DNA from: Drechslerella dactyloides
Lineage: Eukaryota > Ascomycota > Orbiliomycetes > Orbiliales > Orbiliaceae
Assembly: GCA_020064725.1 (NCBI GenBank)
Contig: JAGTWJ010000006.1
Span: 2,728,001 to 2,792,000 of the forward strand
Direction of reading: 5' to 3'
DNA: 64,000 bases
The position numbers were made by a program, and so were the translations under genes. The notes beneath the pieces are model-generated. The model saw only the letters and a list, made by a program, of their open reading frames with translations. It was not told the origin of the DNA and searched no databases. Shown piece after piece: positions 35,807 to 48,663 of this stretch. How positions within the stretch are numbered: position 1 is the stretch's first letter; every line of letters starts with the position of its first letter.

Positions 35807-37248
35807 TCATCCTCCCTTCTGTTGGACTAGCGCAATCAGCCGGTCCATATGCGACTTCTCCATCCTATGCTTAAGTTTGTCTTCTTCCCTGACCCGCATC
35901 TTGCACGCTTTGCAGTTCCACAGCGCTTCGGTGTCTCTGGCTTCCATGGTTTTGACAGCTGACGTGGTTGCCTCAGGAAGCACGGCCTTGGGCTCAGTCC
36001 TTGAAGCTGTGGGCTCGTTGTGGCTCACGTTTTGCACCGCTTGTGTACCCGGGACACCCATTCGGTCGTGTTCCGCGCCCGTAGCACCGACTACGACATC
36101 CTGATCATCAAGACCGATTTCACCTTTCAGGTTGTTTGCATACCACACCCCAAGCTCTCTGCACGCCATCGCATCCTCCAAGCTGTCATGGATTCCGTTC
36201 CCCTTCCTGATGTGTACGCCTGTCTTGAGCCTGCTCATTGCTTCTAGGCTTGTGCCTTCATCAGCGAGCCAGTCAGCAAGCTCGTCGTCTCCAATTCTCT
36301 TGATCCTACTCTCTACCTCTTGCGTATCTAGGATGGCATGATGATACCATCTTAGACTGAGGAAGTCATTCAACCCGCCATGGACTAGAACTATTGTTTC
36401 TGGCCCTACAAAATGAAATAGCTTCTCTCTAGCAGCGTCGCGACCAAGAATCGCTTCTGAACTGCGTACTGCCGCTGCTATGTCTTTATAGGTAATGCCA
36501 TGGAGCGATGTCAGCATGTTTTTGATTTTCGCTTGAGGTCTAACCAGAGAGTCTATCAGGACCTCCTTGCTGAAAAAGTCAACCAGTGTCAGCTTGATCA
36601 ACTCAGGCTGATTAAAGCGATTTGTCGCCATCTCACAGTCCAGCGACACTGCGACCCGCGGCCTGCTCGGCCGGTTGCTTTCGGGCTGCCGGAATGGTGG
36701 AGTGGGATGCAGGTCCCAGAACCCGCGCGGCAGAGGAGAGCCATTGATCCAGTCATGGGCCGGGAAGTCGAGACATCCACTGGGCTCGCCAGGATAAGTG
36801 ATGATAGTCGTATTGCAACAGCTCCATATTCGATCCTACAGCATGTGGATGAGCGAAGGTTTCTTAGTACCGTCCTGGTATCAGAGGAAACCGTCGATAC
36901 CTTTTCCAGTTTGCGTCCAGGGTGAATCACGCACTTCGATTCGCTCTTATAGCTGGACAGATCGTCGTTGGCTTCAGGCTTCAGGGCGAAAGCTGCTCAA
37001 AAGCGATTGGACATCAGCCACAAGACACCACAAGCTAGCATTCATAGATCCGATTCTCAATACTCACCGCTGCACCGCTTGCAATATGCCTCGTATTTGT
37101 GTAGCAATTCACTGTGGGTGAATGGTTCTTTGCGATAGCCGTACCGCTGGTACTTCTCTAGAGGTAGGAGAAGGCCCTGCAAAGCTTGATCGCGTTCAAC
37201 TGTGAAGGTGAAGTCAGTCCACTGCGATTGTGGAGTAAGGCCTGGCAT
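35807..37248 (-). CDS. DEDDh 3'-5' exonuclease with zinc motifs (RNA exonuclease-like)
   Basis: Three exons (37248-37068, 36992-36901, 36835-35807) join in phase to 433 aa. The N-terminal 110 residues carry paired cysteines: YCKRC, KCVIHPGR and WSCC. Together with a later Cys-His stretch (GCLDFPAHDW) they look like a zinc-binding module seen in fungal Rex-type proteins. The DEDDh nuclease core follows: Asp157 and Glu159 (SLDCEM), Asp248 (GGLNDF), His297 and Asp302 (HDSLEDA). All five are present. Near the C-terminus is a C2H2-like finger (NCKACKMRV, KHRMEKSH). The protein is predicted to trim RNA 3' ends in nucleus or cytoplasm; the exact substrate is unknown. Start chosen at MPGLTPQSQWTDF because the frame has no earlier ATG. 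Confidence 0.85.
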
Positions 37249-38522
37249 TTTGAGGTAATATATAGGAGGACCTCCCAACAGGCGCCGAGCAGAGATATTT
37301 CGTGACAACAGGTACGACGTAAATTCTGAGCCAACTGGTTCTACGAGATCTAGCGAAGTGACCAGTTTAAGACAACATGCAACAGCTCGGATCCTGATCT
37401 TTTCCGGAGAAAACTATCCAATCCAACGCCAGGCCAGGAAGAGAGACTTCCAGGCCCAGCGCTATGAACTTCTGGAATGAGTCGGCGCTGAACGCAATCT
37501 CGATCGGAGCAACGGATACGTATATACGCTAAGAGGTCGTGTTTGTGGGTTCGAATTGGGGGACTGTCCAAAGCCGTTGCACTTGCTGAGGAAGGGAGGT
37601 CTCAGGGTGGAAGAAGAGGGAGAATCACAAGCGTCATCTGTAAAGGTCGGCTGGCTGCCAGGCCATGGACGCCTAAGCGAGGCTTGAAAGAATCTCATGG
37701 CGTTTGCCGGGCTGCGCTGCAAGACGATGGCCAGATGGTCCAGGCACCTCAAGCACCATCGAAATAGAACTTCCGAGAAATCAGCAGGCTGCAAGACGAC
37801 ATGATACCAATGGGCGGCGCCTGAGACAAGACCTAAGGCATGCCCTTTCGTGGCCTGCACTGCTACGGATTGGGACTTGCGCATGCGGCTGGGCTGGCGA
37901 TCTTGATTAGGGGCGTCGCCCAGCTGCAGCTGCAGGGCCAGCACAAGAGCTGCTTCCGGTTGGGTTTTCAGGCATCAGGTCAAGCCAACCGCACTCAAAT
38001 ATCAAATGCGACCCGGGTCGACCCCGACCCAGCACCCAGCTCTTGATCCTGATCACAAATGCCACCCCCAGTTCAAGCTTGCAATCCTGTGCATTTAATA
38101 CAATGTTTGCCAGTAATGCCAAAGCACTGGATAGGTGCCGGTTCGGCTTTGTTCTGTTCAACGACCTTTTTTGCGAGGGTTGCGGTCAGGCCCAAGCTGG
38201 GAGGCCAATATATGTATCCACCAAACCGGAAAGTTGCCTCAACTGGCGAAGCAACGCGTTGCTTACAAAACATGGAAAACACTGCACCACTTTTTGGTGC
38301 GAACCGAGCAAATACGACCAAACACCAAAAAACCGCCGTGGACCTCACTTCTTCTACTACTTGGTCACCATAACCACCCGACTTTCCCAGAGTATGAATT
38401 TCTAGCTTAATTGAAGGACAATATTGAATACACTGACTAAAATCATTCGAGACTATCCAAAAAAAACCCAGCACAGAGCTCTACGCTTCTCGCGTATCTC
38501 ACTCACGCCTGCCTAGCACCGC
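37249..38522. other. Intergenic, 1.3 kb
   Basis: Exonuclease promoter side plus sugar-transporter 3' side. Antisense and sense short frames (up to 160 aa, 37462-37944 minus) show no domain. Nothing supported. Confidence 0.55.
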
Positions 38523-40897
38523 TCAGGCCTTGTCAATTCTAACCTCAGTCACAGCTGGCTTCTCTTCGTCCTTCGTCCCAGCAGGCGACAGGTGAATGTC
38601 CTCTAGACGAACATCATCGACCAGATGCTTCTCAGTAGTCTTGTTGAGCAGTTCGTTGTTCACATCGCCTTCGAAGAGGAAAGCCAGCTCCTCTAGTGTC
38701 CTTCCAGCTGTTTCCGGGAACATAAAGTACACAAATGTTATCTCGAATCCAAGCCACACGCAATAGGTGATGTAGTATTTCCACGAAATAGCTTGCAGGG
38801 CGATCGGATTCACAAAGTTGTTGAAGAATCCCGCCAGTCGCCCGAAAATTTGAAAGAAAGCCTGTGGCAGTATTTGTTAGATCTATAGGGTTATACCCTT
38901 GCAAGCATAGAGCCTGTGGAGAGAATCTTTACTTACAATGCCACTCGCCCGGATGTGATATGGGAACAGTTCCACGAGGTATGCTATTTAAATGCATTAG
39001 GGTACCATCTTCAAAAGCTACAAGGTATTCAGAAAATTAAATCAGGAGTTTTAGCTTACTATACGTCAAGGCGTTGTAGCCAACGTTATAAAATGGGGCT
39101 GAAGGTTGAGAAGATCGGGCGTTAGTATACTAAGTATACGTGATACCGACAAAGTTTATGCCGGTGCAGCAAAGTACCAACAATATGTTGGTACACGCTT
39201 ATCTTATTAAACAGCCTCAGGAGATGCTTACTATAGAGAAATATCATAACCAATACAGCGTAGCCGGCTGCTTGGTTCTTTGTCTCCGCATACCTCGACG
39301 CCGCAATCGTCCATGAAATGTAGATAAGCAACAACCCAATAGTACAAATAAAGTATGCTGGTCTTCGCTTCAGAAGCCGAGGGACGTAAAACGCGATGAG
39401 CGCTCCATTAACGAATTGCCAGCATGTCTGCCCAAGATTGATGCGCGTCTGCGTTCCTTTGTTTGTAATCCCTGCTTGGTTTAGGATTTGGACCTAGATT
39501 CACAGTTAGCGCCAACAGTAATACGGTCCGTGTGGGCAGAAAGCGAAGCAAATTTACTAGATAATAGCTGATAAGCGTGTTTCCACTCCTATGCATGAAA
39601 TATACAATGGTCAGTTCCGAATTCCGATCGATAAGACCACATCGTTAATCTGATCACGTGCCAGGATTTATTCGATAAGATAGACGCACCATTGGGTGAA
39701 AAGACCGAGAAAGCCGGTGACGATAGATCGACGTATATTGCCGCGTGTCCGAAAAAGTTCCCTCCATCCCAGCTTAGCGTGTTCAAGCTCTAGCTTGATG
39801 GCTGTCTGAACTTGCACTATCTCAGCCTTGACGAGCTCGCTGTTGGCATCGCCCTCAGCGTGATATTTAACAAAGAAAGCATGGGCTTCCTCAATTCTAT
39901 CGTGCTGAATTAACTAGAAGTCCGAGTCATTAACGTCAGATGATAATCTATATACCTAAGAGAGGCCTGATGATGGCGTCCACTTACGAAACGGGGGCTT
40001 TCTGGCATGAATGGCATGAAGGCTATTTGCAATAAACTAGGAACGACTTGTAGGATGCTAGGGATCCTCCAGCTCCAGGTATTAGGCATTGCGAAAGTCC
40101 CCAGTGTGATAGCTGCGGCAACAATAGCACCGATGAACCAAGAGGCGTTGAAAACTGATGTTAATGTAGCTCTCTCTTTAGGATACGCAGTTTCCCCGAT
40201 TAGAGATGAGGCCCCGACAATGCCGTATGGGATACCAAAGCCGAGAATCAGCCGAGCTATTACGAACATGGCAACTGCCTCGCGATATTCACGTCAGTTC
40301 CGTCATAGTTGCTCAGTGGATAGTTGACAGACACCTTCTCCATAAGTGCATGTGGGTAAGTTTTGATAGGAGCCACACGCTTACAATTTTGGGAGCACCC
40401 TTGCAAAATGGCACCGATAATCATGATTACAGATCCAAATATGATTGTCCATCTCCTTCCCCATTTATTGGAAATAAAGGGGATTAGTGGTAGGCCGACG
40501 ATAGCGCCCAAACTGTAGGAAGCACTGAGTATGCCGAGCTTCGAGCCTCGAGGGAATCCGAAGTATGCATCCCAGTTTGCCACGGCTTGAAGTCCTACAT
40601 ACGTTAAGATTTTCATATCAGCTTATATCCTAGGTGTAAAAGTGCGGAGACATTTTAAATTTAACGGATATATTAATGGAGTGATCGAATATATCGTTTG
40701 GGTATTCGGCGGCACATACCGTTCATCATGGAAGAATCAAATCCGGAAGTCATCTCAATACCAATGCATGTTGGAAACATGATGAGATATAAGTATCGAA
40801 GATTCGTCTTTTTGTACCATGGAATTTTGTCTTGGTCAACCAGCGCCGTCACAATCGGATCGGCGGGGTTACCAATGTGGGTGGCAGCTGGCGCCAT
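38523..40897 (-). CDS. MFS sugar transporter (lactose/hexose-permease-like)
   Basis: Plasma-membrane proton-coupled sugar porter, 12 helices, 538 aa. Nine exons fit in phase throughout: 40897-40720, 40594-40385, 40274-39988, 39913-39690, 39588-39558, 39493-39232, 39098-39060, 38983-38937, 38861-38523. Three of them are very short (31, 39 and 47 nt). Motifs: DSSMMNGLQAV in helix 1, NKWGRRWTI loop, IARLILGFGI, PESPRF before the central loop, LGWRELF, TQWSGNTLISYYL, TYLVELFPYHIRASGI and the PETAGRTLEE variant of the C-terminal PETKG motif. Central introns are AT-rich. It could import oligosaccharides released by the GH5 or GH43 enzymes in this window, but that is an inference from family only. 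Despite the dense intron pattern no stop or frameshift was found. Confidence 0.9.
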
Positions 40898-43800
40898 TGT
40901 CGCAGGTACTATTTCTACTACAGAAGAACTGGGTTGCCAGACGATATAGGATATCGGTATGTATTATATTTATAAGTTCCGGATGATTCAAGAACAGAAT
41001 CGCTAGAAATATTAAATGATGGACGTGAGATATTGGAACTCGAACTTTGCTACCCGCTTAGTTGTATCATGATCAAGATTATCCTAGGTGAGTGCCTGGC
41101 GAGCGCGCCACCGCTATTTATATAGATTTCCAGCATCCACAACGGATATTTAGATAACTGCGACTGACCCGCCCCGCAGGGTTTTGTGCTTTCCCAAGAC
41201 AGTATAGATACAGTATGCCCCCGCATGAGCATTTTCCAAGAACTTTCCCTCCACATTTCCCTATTGTCTTCAAAATTGCATCACTATGGGCGACCCGGCT
41301 GATTTGGTCCGAGGGTATTAGAGAAAGCATCATTCATGAATTCAATTAATGAATGTCCCCGCGCAGGTGGTCAGGTACAGGGTTCATAAATCGTGGGCAT
41401 ATACATTAGTCGCAATGACCAAGTCGACGGATTGCCCAAACCTGGGTGCTATATAGCGACTGGAGGTCAAACGAACTGCCAAGACTGATCAAGCCAGCCT
41501 TTGCAACACCAATTGATATATGAATTCATATTAATTTCAAAGTGATGGATGGGACCTCTGACCAACATCTGCAGGAAAATTAGGAAATACGAGCCTTCGG
41601 GCTATCCTAGCTAATTGTAGACTTTATCGGAGGAAGGACTCCGGAGAGAATAAAATAGAACCCCGGGCATTCCGGGTAAAGAGACATTAATAGCGAGCTT
41701 GTCAGTAAGAACTTATGTTGCATTCGATCTACAGGTTACCCCCCGCAGGATGGCGCCTAATATAAATTCGAGACACTCGCCAAGCGTGGCAATATCATAT
41801 GGCTGGAAGCGAAAAGCCATCTCTCGGAAAATACCTGCATAGGCCATGGGACTTTAGCCGATCGCAGGCTGTCATGTTCTTGATTTCAACAAATACCAAA
41901 CGGCCCTCGCCGAGGTGACCTATCGAGATCATTTCAAATTTTGAGATCCCAATACCGCACGGTGAATGTACGATTTGACAGAGCCTTGATGCCAGTGGAT
42001 ACTGAGTCTGCTTTGAGATTTCTGGTAGCGCTGCTGGCACTGTTATTATAACATAGATACAGAATTATATTTCCATTAGTAATACATGGTATAGCCGTGG
42101 AAAGCGTGTGATGCCGCGTCGCTAGTCCCTGAAACTCATACCCCTTCTTGGATATACTCGCGAGTCGCTACCATCGACCAAGCAGCTAGCTCGTGGTCGG
42201 GTTCTCCGACTACCATAGTTCACCTGGACTCAGCGCAGCCTGAGCCCCGCAATCAGCCGTCCTAAGCTGCTCCAGTTTCCAAGGACAGTTCCCCGCAGTA
42301 CCGCCTATATAAACTACTTATACATTCGGATTCTACGCATATTACATCCACATTCTCTCCGAGACTTACTGTTGGGGAACTGCCCTCCTTCCGAGAGGGG
42401 TCTTGGAAATTCGTGTTTCTCGACTTGGCGTGCGTATGTCTCCACCAAACCTCAGAAATTTCGGAAAGAAATACCAAGCACAACACGATCGCACGAACGT
42501 TCGAACGGGGGCGCGGGCAAGCATATCGATCATATCTATCCCGCAACGTTGCAACTAGTTTGAATGCAATGGCTGATCAGAATAGAGCTCAAACGACACC
42601 AGGAGAATTCTCACAGGACTACCAGAGCTCAGTGAGCGCCGGGAGATGATTCTTCGTAGGCCTCCCAATCCCAAACAGGATGTAAGAGCCTGCGCGGCCG
42701 TGCCCCAATTGTGGATATTATCTCTATAAAATTAATGCCGCTGCTTGAAACCGATTTTGAATCCTACAACATAGTCCCGGTTGCAATCACACTAGCAGAC
42801 CGAACTCCAGTCTGATCGATGTCTTTTACCCAGAATTATATCTCGTGACGTATCAATGTCGGGTGATAGATACCTTATCCTTGAGAGCAAGTTCCAGAGG
42901 CATTCACTATCTGCTCACTACCAGCTGGGCAAAGCGGAGTAGCCTAGATCTCGATAAACCTTAAACGAAGACCAATGCTGACGCAATTTTCAAACAAACT
43001 GAAATTACGATACTATATGCGCCAGCTTTCTGTGTTTGTGATCCTCGATGCTTGACTTCTTGGAGCCTGTTGTATCTTCAGAATGACAGCTTGAATTCTG
43101 AAATATGCTGATATTACTTCGCAGCCAAAGGAAGGCGTCTGGCTTGCGAGACGATGATATTAGCTTATCCGTGCCGTTAAATCGTATTCATAAACTTAAA
43201 CTAGTAGATTAGAATACGACACATATATATATGTGCCGCAGCGTCCCTAGAAACATGCTGTATCAGGTCCAGCAAGTGGTACCATGGTTCAACACAAAGG
43301 AAGTACATACTTAATTAAGTAGCCCAGTGCAAGTCGAAAAGCAGAATACGCACCGGCCGCAGGCCAGGTGTGTGTGCTTTAGCGATGATGGATGGACGAA
43401 TAGCCATGAAAGTCTCACCATTAATATCACAGTGAATCATGGAAGTTAAAAACCTAAGCTTTAAGCTATGATACATGCATACTATGTTTGGTCGGCTCTT
43501 GACTAGGACCAGGTTTGCTGTCCGCACGTCCAGAGATATCAGTATCACTGATAGAGCGAAGCAGCTCCATAAAACTACCCCATTCGCTGACATACCGCAC
43601 GTGCAGCTGTAGTTGTTGAACTACTTTGAGCATTTTCCGTATGGATACCTATAGGCCCTAGGCGGCCGAGTGCTCAAGCTAATTGTTCCTCTTTGTGTAT
43701 AGAATATGTGAGCTTAATAAATATATATGACAGCATTATTGCGTCCAGGAATGTCACATGACAGTGTAGTGAGCCTTGCCCTATATATTAATATACCTAG

Positions 43801-44295
43801 GTAGCTCAAGCGCTCTAAGTTGAGAGCTGAACAGCCCTAAGCATAGAGAAAGCTTGCGACATTTTGTATCAACGTTCGTGTTGAGCTTGCTGCTAAAAAT
43901 ATATTTAGTAGTCCGAGCATAGCTATAGTTACATCTACAACTATTCCCTCAGGCTAACATCCTCGATCATCAATATCATCGATAAATAATTTCGATCTAG
44001 ACAGCTCTCTCATAGTGAGCATCCATCAGGCATCATATCGACCGCCGCTTTCGTCTTTCCTGGCACAGCACGCTGTTGCACAGCCTTCCAATAGCTCTAC
44101 ATCATAAGACTAGACAACTTGCTTCTCAGGAGTTCACAAGTTGACCCACGAGCACGCGGGGGCTTTCGTCAGACAGGTAGGCGTGACCGCATATATACTC
44201 TAATAGAAATCCAGTCAATCAATCCCAAAAATACAAATGGTAAACAGGTAACTCCATAAGATGCTAACATGATTTTGAGTTGACGTGCAGGAACA
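40898..44295. other. 3.4-kb region without a supported gene
   Basis: Only short frames. One minus-strand frame (41795-42040) reads smoothly but has no start, domain or splice partner and may be a gene relic. An ACCTAGGT-type palindrome lies at about 43794-43804. A possible small 5'-UTR intron of the next gene lies at 44248-44290. Confidence 0.5.
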
Positions 44296-45863
44296 ATGGC
44301 GGGACTGCCGCAACCATATGATTTGGTTCCGTTACAGCTTTCCAATCAGTACGGGAGACTATGTCAGGTCAAGGTCAGCGCTTGGAATCCATATACGAAT
44401 CAGTGGATGTCAGTTCTACCTGAAGGGCTGGGAAACTCAATTTCCATTCGCCACATCGTCCGCGACACTGGTATTCACATTATGGCAATCCAGAAGCTCG
44501 ACCTCCCGCAATCAGAGCAGCGTAGCGAGTACTTGCAGCAAGAATTTGGGAGATTGGCCTCACTCGTATATGGCAGACCTCAGAATGCTGGTCCAATGCT
44601 CTATCACTTCGAAAAGAAATTTGAGGGTCGACGAAAAACCACGGTTCTGTTTCTTCTTGAGACATATTTTCGAGTGCTAGATGAAGGCCGTGTCTTCACC
44701 ATCCGGCCTCTATATGGCAATGACAACGATCACCCAGGCGTCACTAGCAAAGATATAAGTCTGACTCTCGAGGCAATGCTCGCTGCACAGACGCGCATTT
44801 CGAGCTGCCGCAAAGATGGAGACATGACATGGGTCAGGATTGAGTCAATCCGGTTTACCCTCCAGCGGGACGTCTCCTTGAAAATTCTTCAAGAGAACAA
44901 AAATACCTTTTGTGCAGTTAATAAAAGAATGCTTCCGTGGATTACTCCTAGTCCCACACCTCGCTGCGTATCTACATTGAGCAATAGTCGTGACCCTAAC
45001 GCAGAAGCTCATCAGGTGAACATAGAACGAATCTGAATTCGCACCCTAGGAACACACTTTAGCTAACCCGTAACAAGGTATTACAGAGTGCAACAAGCGA
45101 AGGGACTGGCCCGGTTGAATCGATAATCAGTACATCCCAGAAATCTTTTGAGAGTTCAAATTCCATTTTCGCTGTCAATGCCAAGGAGCGTAAGGGCAAC
45201 ATACACCCCAAGACTTCGAATATAAAGGATGGAATGCCCGCAGACCCCTCTTTGGCTCAAGAGGTTGACGCATTTATCTGGGATGGAGCGGAGCGAAATT
45301 GGCGACGTTGTCTTCCGGAAGATCTCGCAGTCAGATGCCACGTCTCTATAGGCTTTCGTTTAATGTGGGACGGCGTAAGTCTATTCCTGCTGCATCGGAC
45401 TGCGCCCATTGGAGATCGAAATAAGTCTCCGACAGATGCAATTCAAATCCTGGGTAGGATGGAGTGGCGCTCCAACAAGGTGTACAACGAAAACATCTCA
45501 TATCATGTGCGGATGAAACATCTAGCAAATGACCAAACCCAGCCAGTGTATTATCTCAAGCTGCCCCCAAACGCCCAGAGGATTCTGCCCGAGGGTCGCA
45601 ACGAGATTCATAGTGGAATGGTCGACATGGCATCCGAGCTATTACGAGATATGATAGAGACACTCGAGAGATCTGCTGATCAACTTTGGCTATGCGTGAA
45701 GGGTCCTGCTACCACAGGTCGTAACTACGCTATGGAAGTTCTCGAAGCACCTCAATCTAAATTCAAGGAGACAGATATAAGCGTCATACCTCGGCGCTCA
45801 GCGACACGGTATCCCGACAAAAAGAATAAAGCTGGTATGGGCCAAAAGTCTAGCCGAACATGA
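44296..45863 (+). CDS. Hypothetical protein with two similar halves
   Basis: I recognise no named domain. Two exons (44296-45015 and 45087-45863) join in phase 0 across a 71-nt intron with an ACAG acceptor, giving 498 aa. No signal peptide or membrane helix is seen, so it is probably cytoplasmic or nuclear. The two halves look alike: VSAWNPYTNQWMSVLPEGL in the first and AFIWDGAERNWRRCLPEDL in the second. Each is followed by beta-rich segments, a long amphipathic helix (DISLTLEAMLAAQTRIS; DMASELLRDMIETLE) and a strand (MTWVRIES; QLWLCVKG). The linker between them is Ser/Asn-rich, and the C-terminus is basic (PDKKNKAGMGQKSSRT). The minus-strand 769-aa protein 2.8 kb away seems to hold a third copy. 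Function unknown; duplication is by eye. Confidence 0.72.
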
Positions 45864-46618
45864 TACAAGGGGATCTTAATTCACTTTCGCAGCCGTGGAG
45901 TTGATGTATCCGGTGGATTGTGTACTATATAACAAGCACTACTCATCGATCTTAGGGTCTTCTCCTATCACTCGCTTGCCTGAAGCCGGTCCTGAAAGCT
46001 CTCGTACAATCCTTATCATCTAAAACTCCGGTGGGAGAGCTTGCGTATTTAGAAATACACAGATAGGAAATTCTCACTCTACATTCAATTTGCTACGCTA
46101 TGCATATTTACTCACTGGGGTCTTTTCAGATTTGCTTTAATTGACATGCGGGCAGCCATGCATAGTGCCACTAGAAAGCCCATTTTATAGTGAAACTACA
46201 ACACGCAGCCCCTTCTCTAAAAGGCCAAGGCGAGAAGAAACAAGATTCCGAAGCGTCCCCAAACTATGATGTAGTGTGAACCAGATTCGCGAGAAAAGAT
46301 ATCATGGCCGAAGTTATATTTAAATGATAAACTGAAATATGAGTCCAGAGAAGAAAATGGTCCCGATCTTGGGAGCTCTGGTTTACATCAAGAGACGTCC
46401 AGCATGTTGGTATCGACTCGAGATATACAGCCACTTGAAGCGTATATCAGGAACGAGTTAAGCAAGCAGCTTGTGCTTCCGGAAATTGTCGACGATGTCT
46501 CGTGATCGAGAAGATCGGTTAGACCATGGTACCATCGCGATATGTTTACTTCTACTCTGATATATAAGTACTTATATCGGCATGCCGTAGAAATGTTCGA
46601 GACGATGTGGTAACTTAC
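45864..46618. other. Intergenic between the unknown gene and the metallothionein exon
   Basis: Contains the probable intron and 3' end of the metallothionein-like gene on the minus strand. One phase-compatible last exon would be 46475-46458, adding HKLLA and a stop, but its AAG acceptor is weak. Confidence 0.4.
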
Positions 46619-46690
46619 GGAGCAGCTGGTGCATGAGCAGTTGCAATCCTTGCAGGAGCCGCCACAGCAGTTGCAGTTGCATGGATTCAT
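46619..46690 (-). CDS. Copper-metallothionein-like peptide, first coding exon
   Basis: Tiny cytosolic metal-buffering peptide. The 24-residue exon begins MNPCNCNCCGGSCKDC and has nine cysteines in the order CxCxCC, CxxC, CxC and CxxC, with Gly, Ser, Asn and Lys as the only other common residues. This is the pattern of short fungal copper metallothioneins (about 25 residues in Neurospora). A perfect GTAAGT donor follows at 46618 in phase 0, right after the last serine, so the exon carries essentially the whole metal-binding peptide. The few last residues lie in a second exon I cannot fix. Reading through the donor would add a long tail with only occasional cysteines. A TATA box is 132 bp upstream. 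Induction by copper is expected from the family, not shown. Confidence 0.8.
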
Positions 46691-46821
46691 TTTGACTGAT
46701 TGTTGGTGATAAGCGCTGATTGATTGCAGGATTCTGTTTGAAGTTTATAGAGATGATTAACTTGGATGTTGGATCGACTGTAGTTGTGCACCAGTGTAGG
46801 GCCTAGGGGCCTCAGCATCCC

Positions 46822-46829
46822 TTTATATA
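46822..46829 (-). promoter_or_regulatory. TATA box of the metallothionein-like gene
   Basis: TATATAAA on the minus strand, 132 bp before the ATG at 46690. This spacing fits a short 5' UTR. Confidence 0.5.
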
Positions 46830-48230
46830 GACGGGCTGGCACTGAACTCTACGGTACTGGTTACTTACAACTGACTTCATGCCAGCGGCGCTACGAACGA
46901 AGAAGATTTCCGGTGCTGTATCTCAGACCCGTAGTGAGACTGGCCAATCAACAAAAGGCGGTGACCGTACCCTCGCTTTCCTGAACCAAAGCCATCCTAG
47001 TCGTATAGTCTCGGGGACGCAACGCTTCGCCATCCAGAAAGTTGCATTAGCCGAAAAGCAAGGGCTTGATTCATGAACGTCCCGATAAGTATATCGATCG
47101 TCAGCCAAAGGGCAAGCATGGGTGTCCATCGCAGGCATTCGTCCAAAGACATGCTTCCGACACAGCGGGGGAAATATTTTTTGTATGTCTGTCACCCCAG
47201 GGACGGCATGAATCTGCCAAAAATCTCCCCAACCCCGCAGTAAGTAAGTATATTTTGAGAAGTTCATCAGTTTTGCGATCGCATGACCAAGCCCTGGAGC
47301 TAATCAAATCTGACAAACTAGTCATCTGGGGCCATCAGAAACGTTTAAACCGGCGAAGCCTAAAGACATAAGCAACTTGGCAGCGCAAACCAATTTGACT
47401 CCGAGACGCAACTTCCGATACTGACGAGTTTTCCAAGCATCCCTCGAGGAATGCAGTTGACGGAATGCTATCTAGATACCATAATGAGGCGGCCAGCATA
47501 TATTCCTTCTCGGGATTCCAGCAAAAATCACGCAAATTAACGCTGGCTCTTGTCGGCCGCCTGGCAGGAAGCCCGGGTCTCGTTACACAAACCATACAGT
47601 GGGCTGATGTGTCGGTCGACTGCTGCGTCTTGGAGGCCCAAAGAGTACTTATTGACCTATAGGAGACGAAGGAGTCAAACAACAACAGGATTCTATTTCT
47701 GCGCCTTGGTGGCTTACCGGTTCCGCGATGCATGGACGAGCTAGGATGCCTCGATCAACAGTGCCAAAACGATACAGCCAGGCTTTTCAAGGAGGCTGAT
47801 GATGAATGTCACAGGTCAACTGGCCATCTGCCGGCGGAGGGTCTTGCCGTGCACTGTGGTACGTGGGGGTGTCCAGCAACAGTTTTGCGGCGCGACGACA
47901 AGGAATCGGTAGATATTTGCGCAGGACGTGGGATGTCTCCATCAATATTGCATATGATATGTGCGCTACCAGCTGCCTCAAGTCAATTGCTTGCTTTTTC
48001 GACTGGAATGTCACAGCTTCCCATACTTCAGCTGTCCTTCGGATGAATAAGGACCGTTGTGAGCTACGAACACCGAATTTTCGGCGTGATCTTTCGGTTA
48101 CTTGACCTGCGGCATGTGAAATTCTGGTCGCGTGGCGTGATGAATCGATTGTGGTTTCGCTTGGTCAAGTCCCGCCACAAGTTGAAATCCTGCTAGCTAT
48201 ACATACGCCACACTTGGGCGCCTGCGAAAG

Positions 48231-48327
48231 ATAAGTAAGTACTTATGTACTTACTTCCTTAGTCATGCATGGTATACGGTTAAATTATCTAAGTACTTAC
48301 TTAAGTAAGTATTTACTTATATATAAG
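48231..48327. repeat. Palindromic AAGTA/TACTT repeat block
   Basis: Dense runs of TAAGTA and its complement TACTTA (for example AAGTAAGTACTTA and CTTACTTAAGTAAGT) make many nested palindromes. The same unit recurs at about 13040, 19290, 28482-28538, 54705-54775 and 58408-58460, so it is a dispersed simple repeat of this genome. Confidence 0.7.
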
Positions 48328-48663
48328 AAATTATCGCTTAGAAGGGGACTAATTTGCCAGTTAATCGGATTTTTTCTTTGCTATTTCCAGGATTGTTGGT
48401 TGTTATCATTCGTGCCAATCCTCCCGCCCGAATTTAAAGAACATGGATCGTCTGGCTTAGTTAGTATCTCAAAGGTCAAGACTGTATCTCAAGAGGGGCG
48501 CAGCGCGATAAAAAGCAACCCTTAGCTCTAGATAATACTGATGCAACCAGTTGAAGGAGAAAAAAATGCCAACCTGAGATTCGAAATTTTAGAAGTAGCT
48601 CAGGGTATACGCCTTTCCTAGCATTTTAGAGGCGCAATAATATTATTAGAGGGAGGCAGGCCA

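Larger units (their letters stand above)
46691..48663. other. 2-kb region with metallothionein promoter and repeats
   Basis: Holds the TATA box at 46822-46829 and the AAGTA/TACTT repeat block at 48231-48327. Short frames on both strands (up to 132 aa, 47335-47733 minus) lack domains. Confidence 0.55.

Noticed and set aside
37540..37575. tRNA-like GGTTCGAA segment
   Set aside because: The flanking bases do not pair into a T-arm and no acceptor or anticodon arm can be drawn.
38937..39800. Possible pseudogenisation of the sugar transporter because of many stops in the region
   Set aside because: All stops fall in introns; the nine-exon chain keeps phase and every family motif.
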